64,000 nt of DNA from Hericium rajendrae (Eukaryota; Basidiomycota; Agaricomycetes; Russulales; Hericiaceae). The notes under the pieces are model-generated. The model was not told the origin of the DNA. It saw nothing but the letters and a program-made list of their open reading frames with translations, and ran no database searches. Of the stretch, positions 23,175 through 34,980 are shown one piece after another. Made by a program: the position numbers and the translations under genes. Within the stretch, counting starts at the first letter, position 1, and each line of letters begins with the position of its first letter. The DNA lies in contig CM065887.1 in NCBI GenBank assembly GCA_033439255.1, positions 186,001-250,000 on the forward strand. Reading direction: 5' to 3'.

Positions 23175-26100
23175 CTACAGACAAAAAGTGATGAGTATAA
23201 CAAGGCGCTGGAAAATTAATGGTCCGAACCTATGCTGCAGACTCTGTGCTGGATCAGATTCATAGAAACAATCGTATGAGGAACCATGCGAAGAGCCAGA
23301 GATATACGGCGGTGCTCCAAAATTATCCGTGAAACTCGAGACGGAATGTCGTCGAGATCCTGGTCGTATAAAAGAGAGTGAACCGATGTCACCATCCTCG
23401 CGCTTTACATAAGGTCCACGCGACGACGAGGGGTGCAACGGCGGCAAATGTTCCGCCGATACACTGTTGCTTAATCTATTTGACGACTCCGGAGGCGCGA
23501 CGTGATTCGTGGTAAATGGAGGGGACCACGAAGGAGAGGGGTACGGCTGCGGTGTTGGAGCGATAGAATTGCACCACTGAGCAGCGGGTGCGTGTGTAGG
23601 TAAAGGAGGCGGGGGCATTGCTCTGTGACTACCAGCGGGAGGTGCAAAGTTCGGGGGTTTGTGGTCCTTCTGATTGCATGTATTATTCGGCCTCAGAAAT
23701 TTCATCAGTTTATCAAGCGGGAGGGTCTCCAAATTGTCCTGCAACATAATCGAGTCGTCGGGCGGAGAAGCTTGCGCCGTCGATGAGGACGGCATGCTGA
23801 ACTGATCTTCGGTGCGTCCATAATGGCGAACAGTGTGCCAAGGGTCTGAAGGTGGTAGCGTGGCCGGCATATCGGAGTGGTAATCGAACTCTGCCGAAGT
23901 AATGATCTCCAACTGCATGCCATCCAAATCTGTGGGTTCGTTGGTTGCACCCGGTAGAGCGGATTTCAGGTAGGACCTAGCAACCCCGATGTAATGGTCA
24001 GTGAAGTCAAATTTCGGAACAAGAAGAGATAGTAATTACAGAGCTTCATCCGCTTTTTCCCACCTCTGCGCTGCCCACTCAAGACCTGCTACCAGCGAGT
24101 TGATATCCTCCATCAACGCGTCGATCGTGTTTGCAGCAGCCAGGTCTGGTTCAAACCCTTTCGCCCGTCGTGCCTTTTCCCTAGCTTTGATAATCCATAC
24201 GTTCAAGCACAGCACCGCACTGCATACTTCAGACGCAGACATGAGAATAGTGACATTGGCAAGCGAGCGGCGGCGTATTTCCTCTCCGATGCGAGCGATG
24301 GACCTGGCAGCATTCACAGCGATCGCGAGGTGAGTCAGGGCCTTCCGATCCACAGAAAATTGCTGCGTCGGTGCCCCAAGCGCCCGAAGCCGCGACGCTG
24401 ACTGGGGAAGAAAGGAACGGTGGATCGAGATCTGGAGGAGATTGAAGGCGATATAGATCGTCGCGGATTGGTTTGCGACGATCGGGTCCTCGATATTGGG
24501 CGTCCACCTGACTTACACAAAGTCTAAGAACGTGTATAAAAATGGAAAACAGAGTTCGACATACGGTACTCAGGCACAGCCGTAGCCCACTGCGTGAGAA
24601 CTGCGTTGAGTTGCTTCAAGATTTCTTCCGGCTTCTGAGGATCTTTGAGACCCATGCGACTTTTCCACTTATCTACAGCGTACTAAGAGAACGGTTAAGC
24701 CACTCGCAACTAAAAGCAAGGGTAGATCGTACAAGAGTGCGCAAACTGAAGGCAATGATGTCTGTTATCTTCAGCCAAAGGACATACGCTGTGACTGCCG
24801 AAGGTTTCTGTGGAGGCTGCTTAAAAGCCAAAGCCGGATCATCGTTCTCCCAATACTCATCGTCGACCTCAAGGGGGTGGGGTGTGTCAAAGCTACAACA
24901 AATGTCAATGAAGGGCGAATGACGGCTGGCAGTGACAGACACTTACTCCTCGTCTCGCATTATACATGGTCTGCCCAACATGATGCTGCCTACGCGATCC
25001 CAAGCGACAAGGTGCCAGAACGCCCGTCTCCACAGTTCGTCCTCCACGCTCGGAGTGACTCCATAAACCTGCTTCCGATGCGCTCCAACATCCTGGATCT
25101 TGCGGGCACCGATGCCGATGACTATCCAGGCGTTTGGATGCCAATGGGTGTCTCGCGTAAAAGCCGATGTCAACTGCAGAAAACGTCAACTGTGTCCAGA
25201 ATTAGGACAGAACATTAGCAAGGCGTACACAGGCTGCTTGCACTTCAAACAGTCCTGCAGGCACCATCAGAGACCGCTTGTGCAGGATGACATCTATGAC
25301 GACAAGACTTGAGCGGCTATTGGGCAGAAAGTCCAGAATGACGTACCCATAGCGGCAAAATAATACCCAAACCCGGCTTTCTTCCATCTTAGGCGTGTTG
25401 TTTCCTCATCCGCCGGCTTGTCTGGCGGCTCAGGCAAGAGCACTCGTTCATCATCCGTATAGCGGCTTGCCTGGGCGAACACGCACATGCAGACACATGC
25501 GAACCATACATCACGAGTATAAAGCCCATCCGCGAATTGCCGCTCGAAGGTTGGCCGATGTAGCAGCCGAAACATGCTTTCGCATTGTTTGAAGTACAAA
25601 TCGATGAGGGCTGTAGCAAGGTCCGGAAGTGGGAAGGCTTTTCGCAGGCTCGGAAAACTGCTCGGCGACGTGACGTGGACACCTTCCCATTCGAGTTCCC
25701 ACTGGCAAATGAAGTAAGTCCCAGATTGACAAGATATGGGAAGAAGCACTACTGGGCGCATGGGCGGCGTGACGATGACAGCCGCTCCATATGCACCGCT
25801 TCTTCGCTACGGAGGTCTGAGTGGGATTGAGAGTACTCACAATGGGAGTTTTCCAGAATGACTCTCGAAGGGACGAGTTCTGGGGGAGCTCGTGTTCTGG
25901 CAGCTCCCTTGGACTTCCATCCTCGGCAGAAAGGCCAGCGTCTACTCTCATCTCATTCAAGCGCTGCCGTTTCAGTTGACGAGTGGCTGCAGCTAGTCTG
26001 AAGGGACTGCTGCTGCCGTGAAAACGCATCTGCCCGTCAAGAGAGCGGTCACTCTTCTCCGATGGTCGCATATCGTGAAGGTTGAGACGTTTCATAGAGT

Positions 26101-26979
26101 TTTGTAAATTTGTCTCGTATATGTCTTCATCTTCGGACGTTGAGTAGCCATTAGATGCATCGCTATCTTGCTCTGCATCTGTAAGACCCGCTGAGGCAAT
26201 CCTCCCCGTCCTCGCGGACGCGGATGGCAAAGAAGCGTAGGGCAATGGCGGAGCCAAGTGAAGTCGACGGGGGCGAGGAGGATCAGTAGTAAGTTGCAGG
26301 GTATCGTCTGTCCTCCATGAATCGCGAATGACAGGAGGTCCTAATTCTGCAGAGAAATCGACCTCCGGTCGAAGCTAAGACAGATTTCAGTAAGCAGGCT
26401 GCACAGACGAGCAAAGAGGAACACGCGATGCCAAGCCGAAAAGAAAAACAGCAGCTGAAGCGTGCCAATCGACTCCTATACACGAACGCGTCCAGATAAT
26501 GAATGAAAAGGATGACACCGACCCGCTTGAGTAAAGCCTCCATTTTCTCCAATCTGTTTTCCAAGCCCGTCACGTAGCTGCAATCGGGATGAGCACCAGA
26601 CCATTCGCACGGAGCGCCGAATTACTGACGCTTTGGGGGGACCTCTCGGTTTGGACGCTTCTCTGGCCACAGGATCGCACGGGTGCAGAAGTCAGTCACA
26701 CAGTATACGTAAATAAAACTGGAAGACGGCGCACTGGTAGGTGCAGGGTCTTCTCGCTTGCACACAGTTTGAGCAGACATTGGTCGCCGTCTGTGGCCCA
26801 TCACAGCGGGTCTTGCGCCTGCGACACGCATCGCAGGCGCGCTCGACCTTGCGCTTCTTGTGGGATGGACCGGCAAAATTAGCGGACCAGGAATATTGTG
26901 AAATATCGGAGAGTGGGCTTTCAAGGATTTGGTGAAAGGACGAGGAAGGCTGGGTAAAAACGGTCGTGTTGACATGCAT
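23175..26979 (-). CDS. Zn2Cys6 / fungal_trans transcription factor (XlnR-like layout)
   Basis: A large nuclear regulator. From ATG 26979, a Ser-rich leader ends in KKRKVERACDACRRRK; the zinc cluster is C-x2-C-x6-C-x9-C-x2-C-x6-C. A coiled-coil follows (TGLENRLEKMEALLKR), then an acidic Ser-rich linker. The fungal_trans domain begins near LPDLATALIDLYFKQ with RLLHRPTFERQFADGL, and continues through HPNAWIVIGIGARKIQDVG, ELWRRAFWHLVAWDR and LGRPCIMRDEEFD. After a helical region (SLVAGLEWAAQRW) the C-terminus is Pro/Ser-rich. The layout matches regulators of sugar or xylan use, but the regulon cannot be read from sequence. About ten introns. A Helitron end lies only about 210 bases upstream of the start codon. 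Confidence 0.88.
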
Positions 26980-27190
26980 AAGACCGCAAGAGCTAGGGTC
27001 TTCGGGTACAGAGAGGTGGCCTGGATTGCGCAGAGTCGATGAAGGACGTGTTGAAGCCTTGAAAGGGTAAAGAGCAGGGGAGAAAGAGAGGTGGAGAGGT
27101 GGCCCAAGGGTAGAGCACGGAGCGAAAGCGAAATGAGAGGATGTATGGAAGAACAGATATTGCCGAAGTCAGTAACACAGGTTAACAAAA
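26980..27190 (-). promoter_or_regulatory. remaining host sequence upstream of the fungal_trans regulator
   Basis: About 211 bases between the regulator's ATG and the proposed Helitron 3' terminus. This must contain its 5' UTR and, unless promoters are supplied from the element, the core promoter. No clear TATA or activator site was recognised. Confidence 0.4.
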
Positions 27191-27195
27191 CAAGA

Positions 27196-27221
27196 GCCGA
27201 CGGAGCTGGCGCTCCGCCGGT
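27196..27221 (-). repeat. Helitron 3' terminal stem-loop
   Basis: On the element strand the arms are ACCGGCGGAGC and GCTCCGTCGGC around a GCCA loop. Ten of eleven positions pair, counting one G-U. It is followed by TCTTG (27191-27195 in this window). GC-rich hairpins just inside the 3' terminus act as rolling-circle terminators in Helitrons. Confidence 0.7.
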
Positions 27222-27295
27222 CTTGGTGGCGGATATGATGCGACGGTTCTTGAAAAAACCCAAAAATATGAAGACTTAAGAAAAGACATGATTTG

Positions 27296-30200
27296 CTATA
27301 GTAAAATCTCTGGGAAAGTAACATTCGACGTGGTGGTTATGCCTTCAGGTAATCGAAGGAGACAGTGGCGGCGATGACGAATCCTGGACAAAGCAGTATA
27401 TAATTGACCATGAGAGAAAACTGGACGACAGAGATCCACCCCGACTCGATCTAATGTTAGTCCTTGACAACTATTGAAAGTTGTCGCGTATGCAATTGCG
27501 AGAGGAAATTGGCGCCGTAGCAATGTGTGGCCTGAATGCAGTTCGTGATGGAAAGGTATGCGAGGGATAAGAATATTGTCGGATGCAACATCACCATGTC
27601 CATTCAGAGTTGGTAAAAGGCGTTTGACCGTAATGAGGCGTTGTCCGACATCAACGACCACCACACGAGTGTTCTTGACGAGTCCGCGGTCCAAGGACAT
27701 ATTGCGCATTATGCGCATGACTGCGCCGCGCTTTGTTGTTAGGGTGTGGTGCGGTAAACCGGGAGGGGTCTTGGCATGAGCAATGTAATCCAAAACTGGT
27801 TGAGGAGGAATCATTCCGGCATCGTCCGCCTCCTTTAGTGAGTCGGCGGCGAGATAAGTACGTGCGGGTGCTGGCAGTCGATCGAGGATAATACTATTGT
27901 AATTGTCTGTTTGTTCATTCGTAACAGCGAGAATGGATTGGCGGACAGCGGAAATGGGCTCGGTGATGGTTGTGCCAGGAAAGACGAAGTCAATAAGGTC
28001 TTCGGGTGTGGAGCATGTCGGCAGGAAGTCGAGGTTAACCGTGGGACCAGCGCCGTCGCCAATTCCATCGACGAACGCGGCGAATTCGGGATCTTCTGCG
28101 TTACGAATGGGAATGGTCAGACGGCGAATTGTGAATAAATCCCACAGGCCAGAGGAGCGAATAGATGCGTCAACTGTTTGGCGTCGGGAACCATTTTTGA
28201 CGACGGGACATGTTTGACGGAAGTCTCCTGAAATTTTGATAATGAGTGAATGGAGTCAGGTGTAAAGAGCATTGTGACATACCCAGTAAAAGAAGTGTTT
28301 TACCACCGAACGGAATGTCATTTCCCATCACACGTCGTAAGGTGTCATCAACGCAGCTGAGAACGGCTTTATTGGCCATTGGTGCTTCATCCCAAATAAG
28401 GAGAGTAGCAGCTTGAAGAAGTTCACCTCGCGGCGAGTTGCGTTCGATGGGAGAGATGAGCATTTCACTTTTTTCATTGACGGGGACCTAGATGGACTAT
28501 GTTAGTATAATCCGGATGGGATATATAGTAAGACTGACCTTGAATGTGGAATGAGTCGTTCGGCCACCGGGATAAAGTTGAGCGGCATAAGCCGCAGTAG
28601 CAGTCGCAAGCACGATTTGGTTGTGTGCGCGTAGATAATCACATAAACAATTGAGTAGAAATGTTTTACCACGGCCGGCTTTGCCGTCGATGAACATGAG
28701 CGCTGGTGTGGATGTGCGGACGCTAGCCAAGACATCGTCGAAGATGGATCGTTGTTCAATATTTAATATGCCGAGTGCAGCTTGCGCACGAGTATTCAGG
28801 GAAGCGTCGGCTTGCCAACGTTGTAATTCATGTTGCACTTCAGATGAAACATGTTCAACGTCCGGGAGACCGTAGTCTTCAAGGGTCTTGCCTTGTTCTT
28901 CGAGATAAGAATTGAGTTCAGCTAAGGCATGACTAGTGCCAATCGCTTGGTCACCATCGGCATGAACACGAAAGTCGAGCGTGAGATTCGGCTGGAATTG
29001 ATCCCATATTTGGCGGGGGGCAGGGACACAATCATTAAGGAGGAGATCGAGGAATAAAAAACGTAGCTGGCGTGGGCTGCGCATAGCCTGTACACCCTCG
29101 AGGATTGTGTATTCGGCCTCAGTAGTGTGTGTGAATAAACCGGCTTCTATCGCTGCAGCTTGGAAAGAAGGATGCGCGATACCGTCGATCGTGCGGAGGT
29201 CGGCAAACGATAGAGCGGGCTTGTGTTGTAGTAGGCAGCGGACATAAAATCGTTCGCCATCACTCGGGCGTGCGAAAGCCAAACGAGCGACATGTCGTCG
29301 GTTTTCACTGCGCAAGATTACGTGCATGCTAGGTTGGCCAGGGATGAGTCGACTTTCAGCAAATACTTGTGCTTGACTTCGCGAAGATGGACGAGACGTG
29401 CTGAGACGGAAGAGAGTGTAATAATCAGAATAACATAAATCGTCAAAAGAGTGATTTATGCCGCGATAAATGAAAGTGCCGGTTGGGCGCGAGAAATAGC
29501 GATCAAGAAGGGAAGATGATGCACGATTTGGGCCGAATTGACCAACATATTGACGGTGTTGTCGCGAAAGATGGTCATGCACAGGGAGTGTTGAGATGGC
29601 AGGTTTTTTCTTGATTAGTTTGTAACCCAGAATGCGCCAGGTAGCTTCTCCCGAAGTAAGAAAACGTGCATTCCAATATTCCTCGATTTCATCTATATTG
29701 TCTTGGTCTTCGCCGTCGGCGGAACGGACCACGTAAGAGGCTGTATCAGGTCCTGTAGTCGAGCTTAGCATACAGATAATGATGATAAAAATGGAATGAA
29801 CGGACCTTTGTGAACGTATTTGAACAAATAATTAAACATGTGCGAAGACTCAGCAGCTTCGAAATTGATGTGACAATCGAATTTGCGAATCAATTCGAGG
29901 CAATATGCGACAATCATAGAATCGGATGGATGACGCCGGCGATAATTCGGACGTCCAGAAGCTTCGAATGTAGTCGTCTCTTGGAGGGTTTTCGGATATC
30001 CAAAGCGGCAATATCGATTGCCTCGGCTGTCAACGCGTTGACAATACGTCGAAAGCGGTGCGTTCTCGTGGGGATGATGATGGACCATGAATTTTTGGAT
30101 GAGAGCTGCATCGGAGGTGTTCGTTGGAACTTCAGCCGAGATAATCGAATCAATGTCGGCAGACGTTACGCATGGCTTTGCGAACTTGACGAGAATGTGA

Positions 30201-31645
30201 GCATGAGGCAAGCCACGTTTCTGAAACTCGACAACACGAATCATGTACTGCAGATGACCTGCATTCGGAAACATGGTCTCCAGGGCTTTGCAGAGCAAGG
30301 CGAGCTTTTGTTTGAACACGCGCATGACGAGCACAGGCCTGTCAGCGTAATCTTGACCAGGCCGCAGTTGTGATTGGATCTCCGGCCACTGGGCATTGCA
30401 GGTCATTGTGATGAAGAATGTGGGGATGCCATAAAGTGAGGCAAGTGCCAGCGAATCAGCAACTTGTTCGATAGACCAGCGGCGAGAGCCTAAAAATGAT
30501 GCGGGAAGGTAGATGTTCTCATGAGGAGCGATGTCATCGGCACCCATAAGTTCGGCATCCTCTCGACGAAGACGCTCTTGGTTAACACGAATGAAATTGA
30601 GACGTGCCTCAATGCTTCGACTGAACATGTCAACAGCATATTCGTTGGCGAGTCGGCCGAAAATTTCGAAGCGTTGTTCACGTAGCAAACGCGCTCGATA
30701 GTGCCACATTTGAGTGGTTACTGAATCAGCGCTGGCGCTCGTCGTACCTATTCATGCGAGTAATTAGCAAGCATGTCAGATAGTAAAGATAACACACTTA
30801 CCTGCCAAAGAAGCATGCGAAGATGGCAACAGTGTAGCATATTCGTCCGCAGCGTCAGATAGTGGAACACCCCATCCAAGTGTTCCATGCGGAAAGAGCA
30901 GTGGATAAGCTAGAGGTTCCCAGAGACGGCTGTAGATGGAGATATTCTGTGGTCGTCCATCTGTATGTGAGATGACAATTTCGCGAGGGTGTACATCGGT
31001 CAATGATGTATTCTGGAATGAGATAAGTGCAGCTATGTCCTTCGCAGGTCCAGAGTCACGGACGACGAGCTGATATGAAGGCGTTGTTTGTGTTGCTGAT
31101 GATTGCTTTTGGAATACGGAATGCATGGTCCCAAGTGCGGAGACGAATGGATTGTGTGTAAGCAATGCATTGCGAACGCCATCATATGAGAAAGGCGGAA
31201 GGGCAGGAAGGAGTGTAGAATGTGGGGCACCTGCTTCTGGCATGTATCCGTCGTGAAGTATCCACCGAACTGCAGAGTTCGCATGTTGAGAACGCACACG
31301 ATGGTAAGCTTTCCCTTGAATGGCGAAGAAGGCAGGTGGTCCTCTACTGAAGTCAGGAAAGGTGTGAGTGGTTTCGAGAGACGCGAAGCTGAAAACTAAG
31401 TTGATAAGCCGGGATTTGGAAGATACGGTTGGTTCGAGTAGCATGAGATTGTATGTGGGAGGTAACGGCGGCAATGGTGGAACATCGTCCTTTTTCGATC
31501 CATTCGGGCCACAGCAGAATCCCGCACGCTCGCCTGTGAGAAGTAGAATGCCGCAATGTTGACAACGATGAGGCCCGTTTTGGGTTTGCGCTCCCCACTG
31601 TAGTCGCGCACTTGAAATGCGAGCCATCGACCATGTGTCAGTCAT
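27296..31645 (-). CDS. Helitron Rep-helicase transposase
   Basis: One protein of about 1,370 residues in five exons carries both transposition activities. N-terminus: a zinc finger (CQHCGILLLTGERAGFCC). Rep part: the Helitron_like_N signature (FFITMTCNAQWPEI), then the HUH nuclease motif (GLPHAHILV), then the catalytic tyrosine region (FNYLFKYVHKG). Helicase part, of the PIF1/RecD-like SF1 type: Walker A GKAGRGKT, IWDEAPM, GDFRQTCPV split by an intron, and the late motifs ATTFNSCQGLTLDRV and LYTALSRIRHR. The four introns (at about 30.8, 29.8, 28.5 and 28.25 kb) all have GT-AG ends and keep phase. I choose ATG 31645 (MTDTWSM) because the frame further up has no ATG. No break seen. Confidence 0.93.
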
Positions 31646-31888
31646 TATGACTGTGAGACGCAAAAGACAGAAATGAACAGATTGGAAAATGGCGGGGGGC
31701 GAAGCAAGATGAAAATTGTCTGTGGAATGGTACAAATATCCTAAATTCTCAACCTGAAACGCGTTCCGCTGGAGACATGTATCGGCGATTCATGTGAGAT
31801 ATGATAAGCGATATAAAAACTGACACAACTGCGACAATGGACCGGTCGCTCGCACGCGCCGTTGGCATATTACGGAAGGAAACATACG

Positions 31889-32865
31889 TTATGTTTGGCA
31901 TATTTCCGACTGGAAAAATCTACGTCTCATATGAGTCTTGCGAAATGCAAATAACAATGCAAACTCACCGTAGTAGCTAAAATGTGGACATGGATGAAGC
32001 CGCGGCCTTGGACCTCTGTGACAATGTGATAGACTGCAGGCATATCGTTGGTGTGGAGAATGAAAGTGAGCGACAGCCTTGAAGACAGCTGCTGCGAGAT
32101 CAGTCTTCGGTGTATCTGGTACTTAAAAGAAACACGAACCGCGAGACAGTGACTGCATGCGTCATCAGCGACAGGTCCATATCGGCGGCGGGATTGATGG
32201 ACAGCATGGTCATGAAACCGTCACCGATAGTATCCGAGGCTAGACAATCGGCCTGCGCGGCATCAAAAGCAAGCTCTAGACGGCTATCATAGACAATCGT
32301 GGCTATAACGTAGCCTCCCAGCAATGCATACGAGAGATCTAGCGCCATAGTTTCATCTGCATATGTGAATGCGACTGCATCTGAGAAGCGCAAAAGTGTG
32401 TACGCGAGGCGCAATGCACGAAGGGACGTGGGCGATGGGAAAACCATCGTCAGTTCGTACGTGATGATGGATTGTTGACGTCGCTCCCAAAAGATGTGGA
32501 CGGGGAAATGCAAGAAGTCGGAACGATATGCAGTTTCGACAGAAGGCGAGAGCTGCGAAGATGTAATGAGAGAGAATGTCTGAATCAACGGCAAGTTGAA
32601 CTCACCGTCAATGCAATTGTGAGCTTCGGAATAAGATCGCACATAGCTTCATTTGCGACGCGGTTGATAATAGCTAGTGAAATCTCTACAGCATTGGAAA
32701 CGATTTCGATACAGGGTGCTGAGGACACAGCGGAGGAGACGACGGCGATATCTGACGCAAAGTGAGACGGAAGATTCCGGTGGCATTTACCAAACAAAAC
32801 TTACAGTCAGCATTGCCAACCATACATTGGAAACGGAAATAATCGGTTTGCAAGGCATAACGCAT
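31889..32865 (-). CDS. Helitron-borne accessory protein of unknown function
   Basis: Four or five exons give a protein of about 270 residues that I cannot assign. It starts MRYALQTDYFRFQCMV and splices to IAVVSSAVSSAPCIEIVSNA. It then continues KLTIALT / LSPSVETAYRSDFLHF, IFWERRQQSIITYELTM, YALLGGYVIATIVYD and a final exon with TEVQGRGFIHVHIL, ending SEICQT (stop 31889-31891). Every intron is a GT-AG intron of about 50-70 bases and phase is kept. It lies between the Rep-helicase and the OB-like gene, all in one orientation, with gaps of about 120-250 bases. That arrangement suggests a function in the element's life cycle; this is inference. It could also be a captured host gene. Confidence 0.6.
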
Positions 32866-32986
32866 ATCGCGGCAGAAAGTCAAAAGCACAACACAGAGAT
32901 ATTTATTGTCAACGCAATCTTATACGGTACAGAACGGTCACAGGGGGCCAAATCATGCAATACAGGCGGAAGGTAACTTAGATCAG

Positions 32987-34268
32987 TTACCGCTCACGCT
33001 TCTTGCCCTTTCCCTTAGCACGCGTGGCATTGGCAAGCGCACTGCCATCGTTCTCTGACTGCATGCCGGCAGCGGGTGGCACCGAATAATCACGCTCACC
33101 ATCGCTAGGGCTAGTCGGACGATCGATAACACGCTCCACCGGCCCACTGCAAATATGCCAATGAGTGTCTGTTTCATCGCGCGAGTTGAGAGAACTCACA
33201 ATGCAAACGGCGCTGCGGACAAACTGTCAGAGGTTGCGGTAGAACCCACACCTCCTGCAGTCACAGAAGATGGTCCTGCATTGAGAGAAGACGGTCCTGC
33301 GATTGGTGAAGAGCCTACAGTCTGCGTAGCTGATGGCAGCTGCGGAACATGGGCGACTCTAGCGAAATCATGAACAAACGCAAATGTGACGCATGAAAGA
33401 TATAGCCTACCCTGAACTTTGAACAGATCCTCCAACCTTGGATGCGGTACTTGACATGGAGGATACGACCCTGCCAGCCATCAGAACATGTGAATCGAAA
33501 TATACTGCAAAAGACTCACGCGGCTGCGACATCGGTCTTAGGTCGACCGTATTTGCGATGCTTGGCTGCCGGCTGATCTATATCAGGAGGACCAGACGCT
33601 AGATCGCCGTCGGTGGACTCCGTGGCGGTAACCTGCGCGCCAAAGACCAAGTGCGAAACAGACACATGCACGCGCTGCTGCAAAACATGCGAACATGTCC
33701 CAACGACAAATACTGTGCCTCCAACACGAGGCGGCTTCGTGCGCTGCCAGCGCGGTGACTCATCGAAGAAACATCTGTGAAAGAGGACGTTAAATCTCGA
33801 AAACCAAGAATGATTTGAAGCTCACCCGACGACAGAAGTCTGCATACCTCCACGCAGATATTCAGACACGCGAAGGATGAAGTTACGTGGACCAGTCTGA
33901 ATGACTGTGCCCAAACCCGTGAAGGTCGTGCCCTCCATGTCTGGGACAACGGCCTCATAACCATCATCGTCAGGATCGCCGGGATAGGGGAAGAAGTAGA
34001 TAGGTTCGAGGATCGCGCCACCAATCTCGGCATCGATGTGCACCTTGGCCAAGATATAGGCGACGGTCTTATCTGGCAGAGGCTGGCTACCAGCTGGCGC
34101 ATATACTCGTACAGTGCCGTCCATGGGAGTTCCGTTGTTGGCAGATAGCTGGAATGAGAGACTGTATAAATTGAATGGCGTACCAGGTCCGGTGGACCCA
34201 GGAGTCTTTACGAGTGTGTGGCGGGCAGAATACAGTCCGAAATTGCCGCTGACGAGGGCAGAAGACAT
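32987..34268 (-). CDS. Helitron-associated OB-fold-like protein with basic tail
   Basis: About 360 residues over five exons. The N-terminal 150 residues are beta-rich: NGTPMDGTVRVYAPAG, KTVAYILAKVHIDAEIG, then an acidic loop (FPYPGDPDDDGYEAVVPD) and TTFTGLGTVI. A second beta block crosses an intron (LRVSEYLRGG / CFFDESPRWQRT), with GGTVFVVGTCSHV. This pattern recalls the RPA/OB-fold proteins that accompany Helitrons, which bind single-stranded DNA, but I can show no diagnostic motif. The second half is Ser/Ala/Pro-rich and ends in a very basic tail (TRAKGKGKKRER), which would suit nuclear import or DNA contact. It is the first gene at the element's 5' side. Confidence 0.6.
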
Positions 34269-34829
34269 ACTGAGGACAGATAAATGATGAGGGACGGTAG
34301 TTCAGCAAAGGCTTTATGGAGGAAAAGTGGACGAGATACAGCGTAAACGGGAGAAGAACTGAAAGCACTCCAACGACATGCGGAATGACGCACGAACAGC
34401 GGACATGGTTGTCTGATCGGCGATATCGCCCCACTGAATCAATATTGTTTGATTACATCGCGCCCGATGAGAAGCGACGTGGCATAACAGTCATTGAGTG
34501 CAAGGGCGGCAATTATTAAGTATGGTCTCACCAGCGACCGATGATGCGGAACGGCGAGCTTTCAGGACAACGGGCGGGATGACGCGACAGTTTTGAATGA
34601 AGTGGAACGCGGAAGGGCAAGCACGCAACGGAAGCAAATGCAATATTGTAGTCTGAACAGAAGGCAGTCTACAACCAAACACGAGCAAAGTCAGGCAAGA
34701 CGCGCGAAAAGGACTACAACCAAACATGTACAATTGCTGCGCTGCGTCCTGGGTAATAGTAGAGTAATTGAAAATCGAGCTCCGCGAGGAAGCAGTCGAT
34801 CAGAATAGAGCCTTGCCTAGTAACGTACC
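34269..34829. other. non-coding stretch upstream of the OB-like gene
   Basis: About 560 bases with no supported gene on either strand. It probably is the leader region of the Helitron's first gene, or holds the element-host border. Confidence 0.4.
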
Positions 34830-34980
34830 GCGCAGTACGACTGCGCTTCCGACATCGCTGCGTCATACAGGGACCGCATCGCTCAGAACATCCATCTCGA
34901 TCGCACGATCGTCGCACATCCTGAGTCTCACGGAACCGTGAGCTCGCAACGTCTAAAAATCGCATAGAATTCGTATGCGA
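34830..34980. repeat. cluster of four perfect short hairpins
   Basis: Within 151 bases lie GCGCAGT-ACG-ACTGCGC (34830-34846), CGATCG-CA-CGATCG (34898-34911), CTCACGG-AA-CCGTGAG (34927-34942) and TCGCATA-7nt-TATGCGA (34960-34980). The last is nested in ACGTC/GACGT arms (34949-34953 and 34979-34983). They sit 560-715 bases upstream of the OB-like gene, where the Helitron 5' end is expected. Confidence 0.8.

Larger units (their letters stand above)
27191..34980 (-). mobile_element. Helitron rolling-circle transposon with two accessory genes
   Basis: A eukaryotic rolling-circle DNA transposon of about 7-8 kb, coding on the minus strand. It encodes an apparently uninterrupted Rep-helicase and, upstream in the same orientation, two spliced accessory genes. 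The 3' end (left side here) shows the Helitron hallmark: an 11-base imperfect stem with loop GCCA, followed at once by TCTTG and then a T of the target. The 5' end (right side) is not fixed. It must lie between the accessory gene start (34268) and the SDHAF4 promoter (about 35240). The hairpin cluster ending at 34980 is my working limit. No terminal inverted repeats or target duplication are expected. The coding capacity looks whole. Confidence 0.85.

Noticed and set aside
26622-27263. Long minus-strand frame spanning the regulator's first exon, its 5' region and the Helitron end
   Set aside because: It is an out-of-frame reading of the zinc-cluster exon and crosses the transposon border. The true frame carries the CDAC zinc cluster from ATG 26979.
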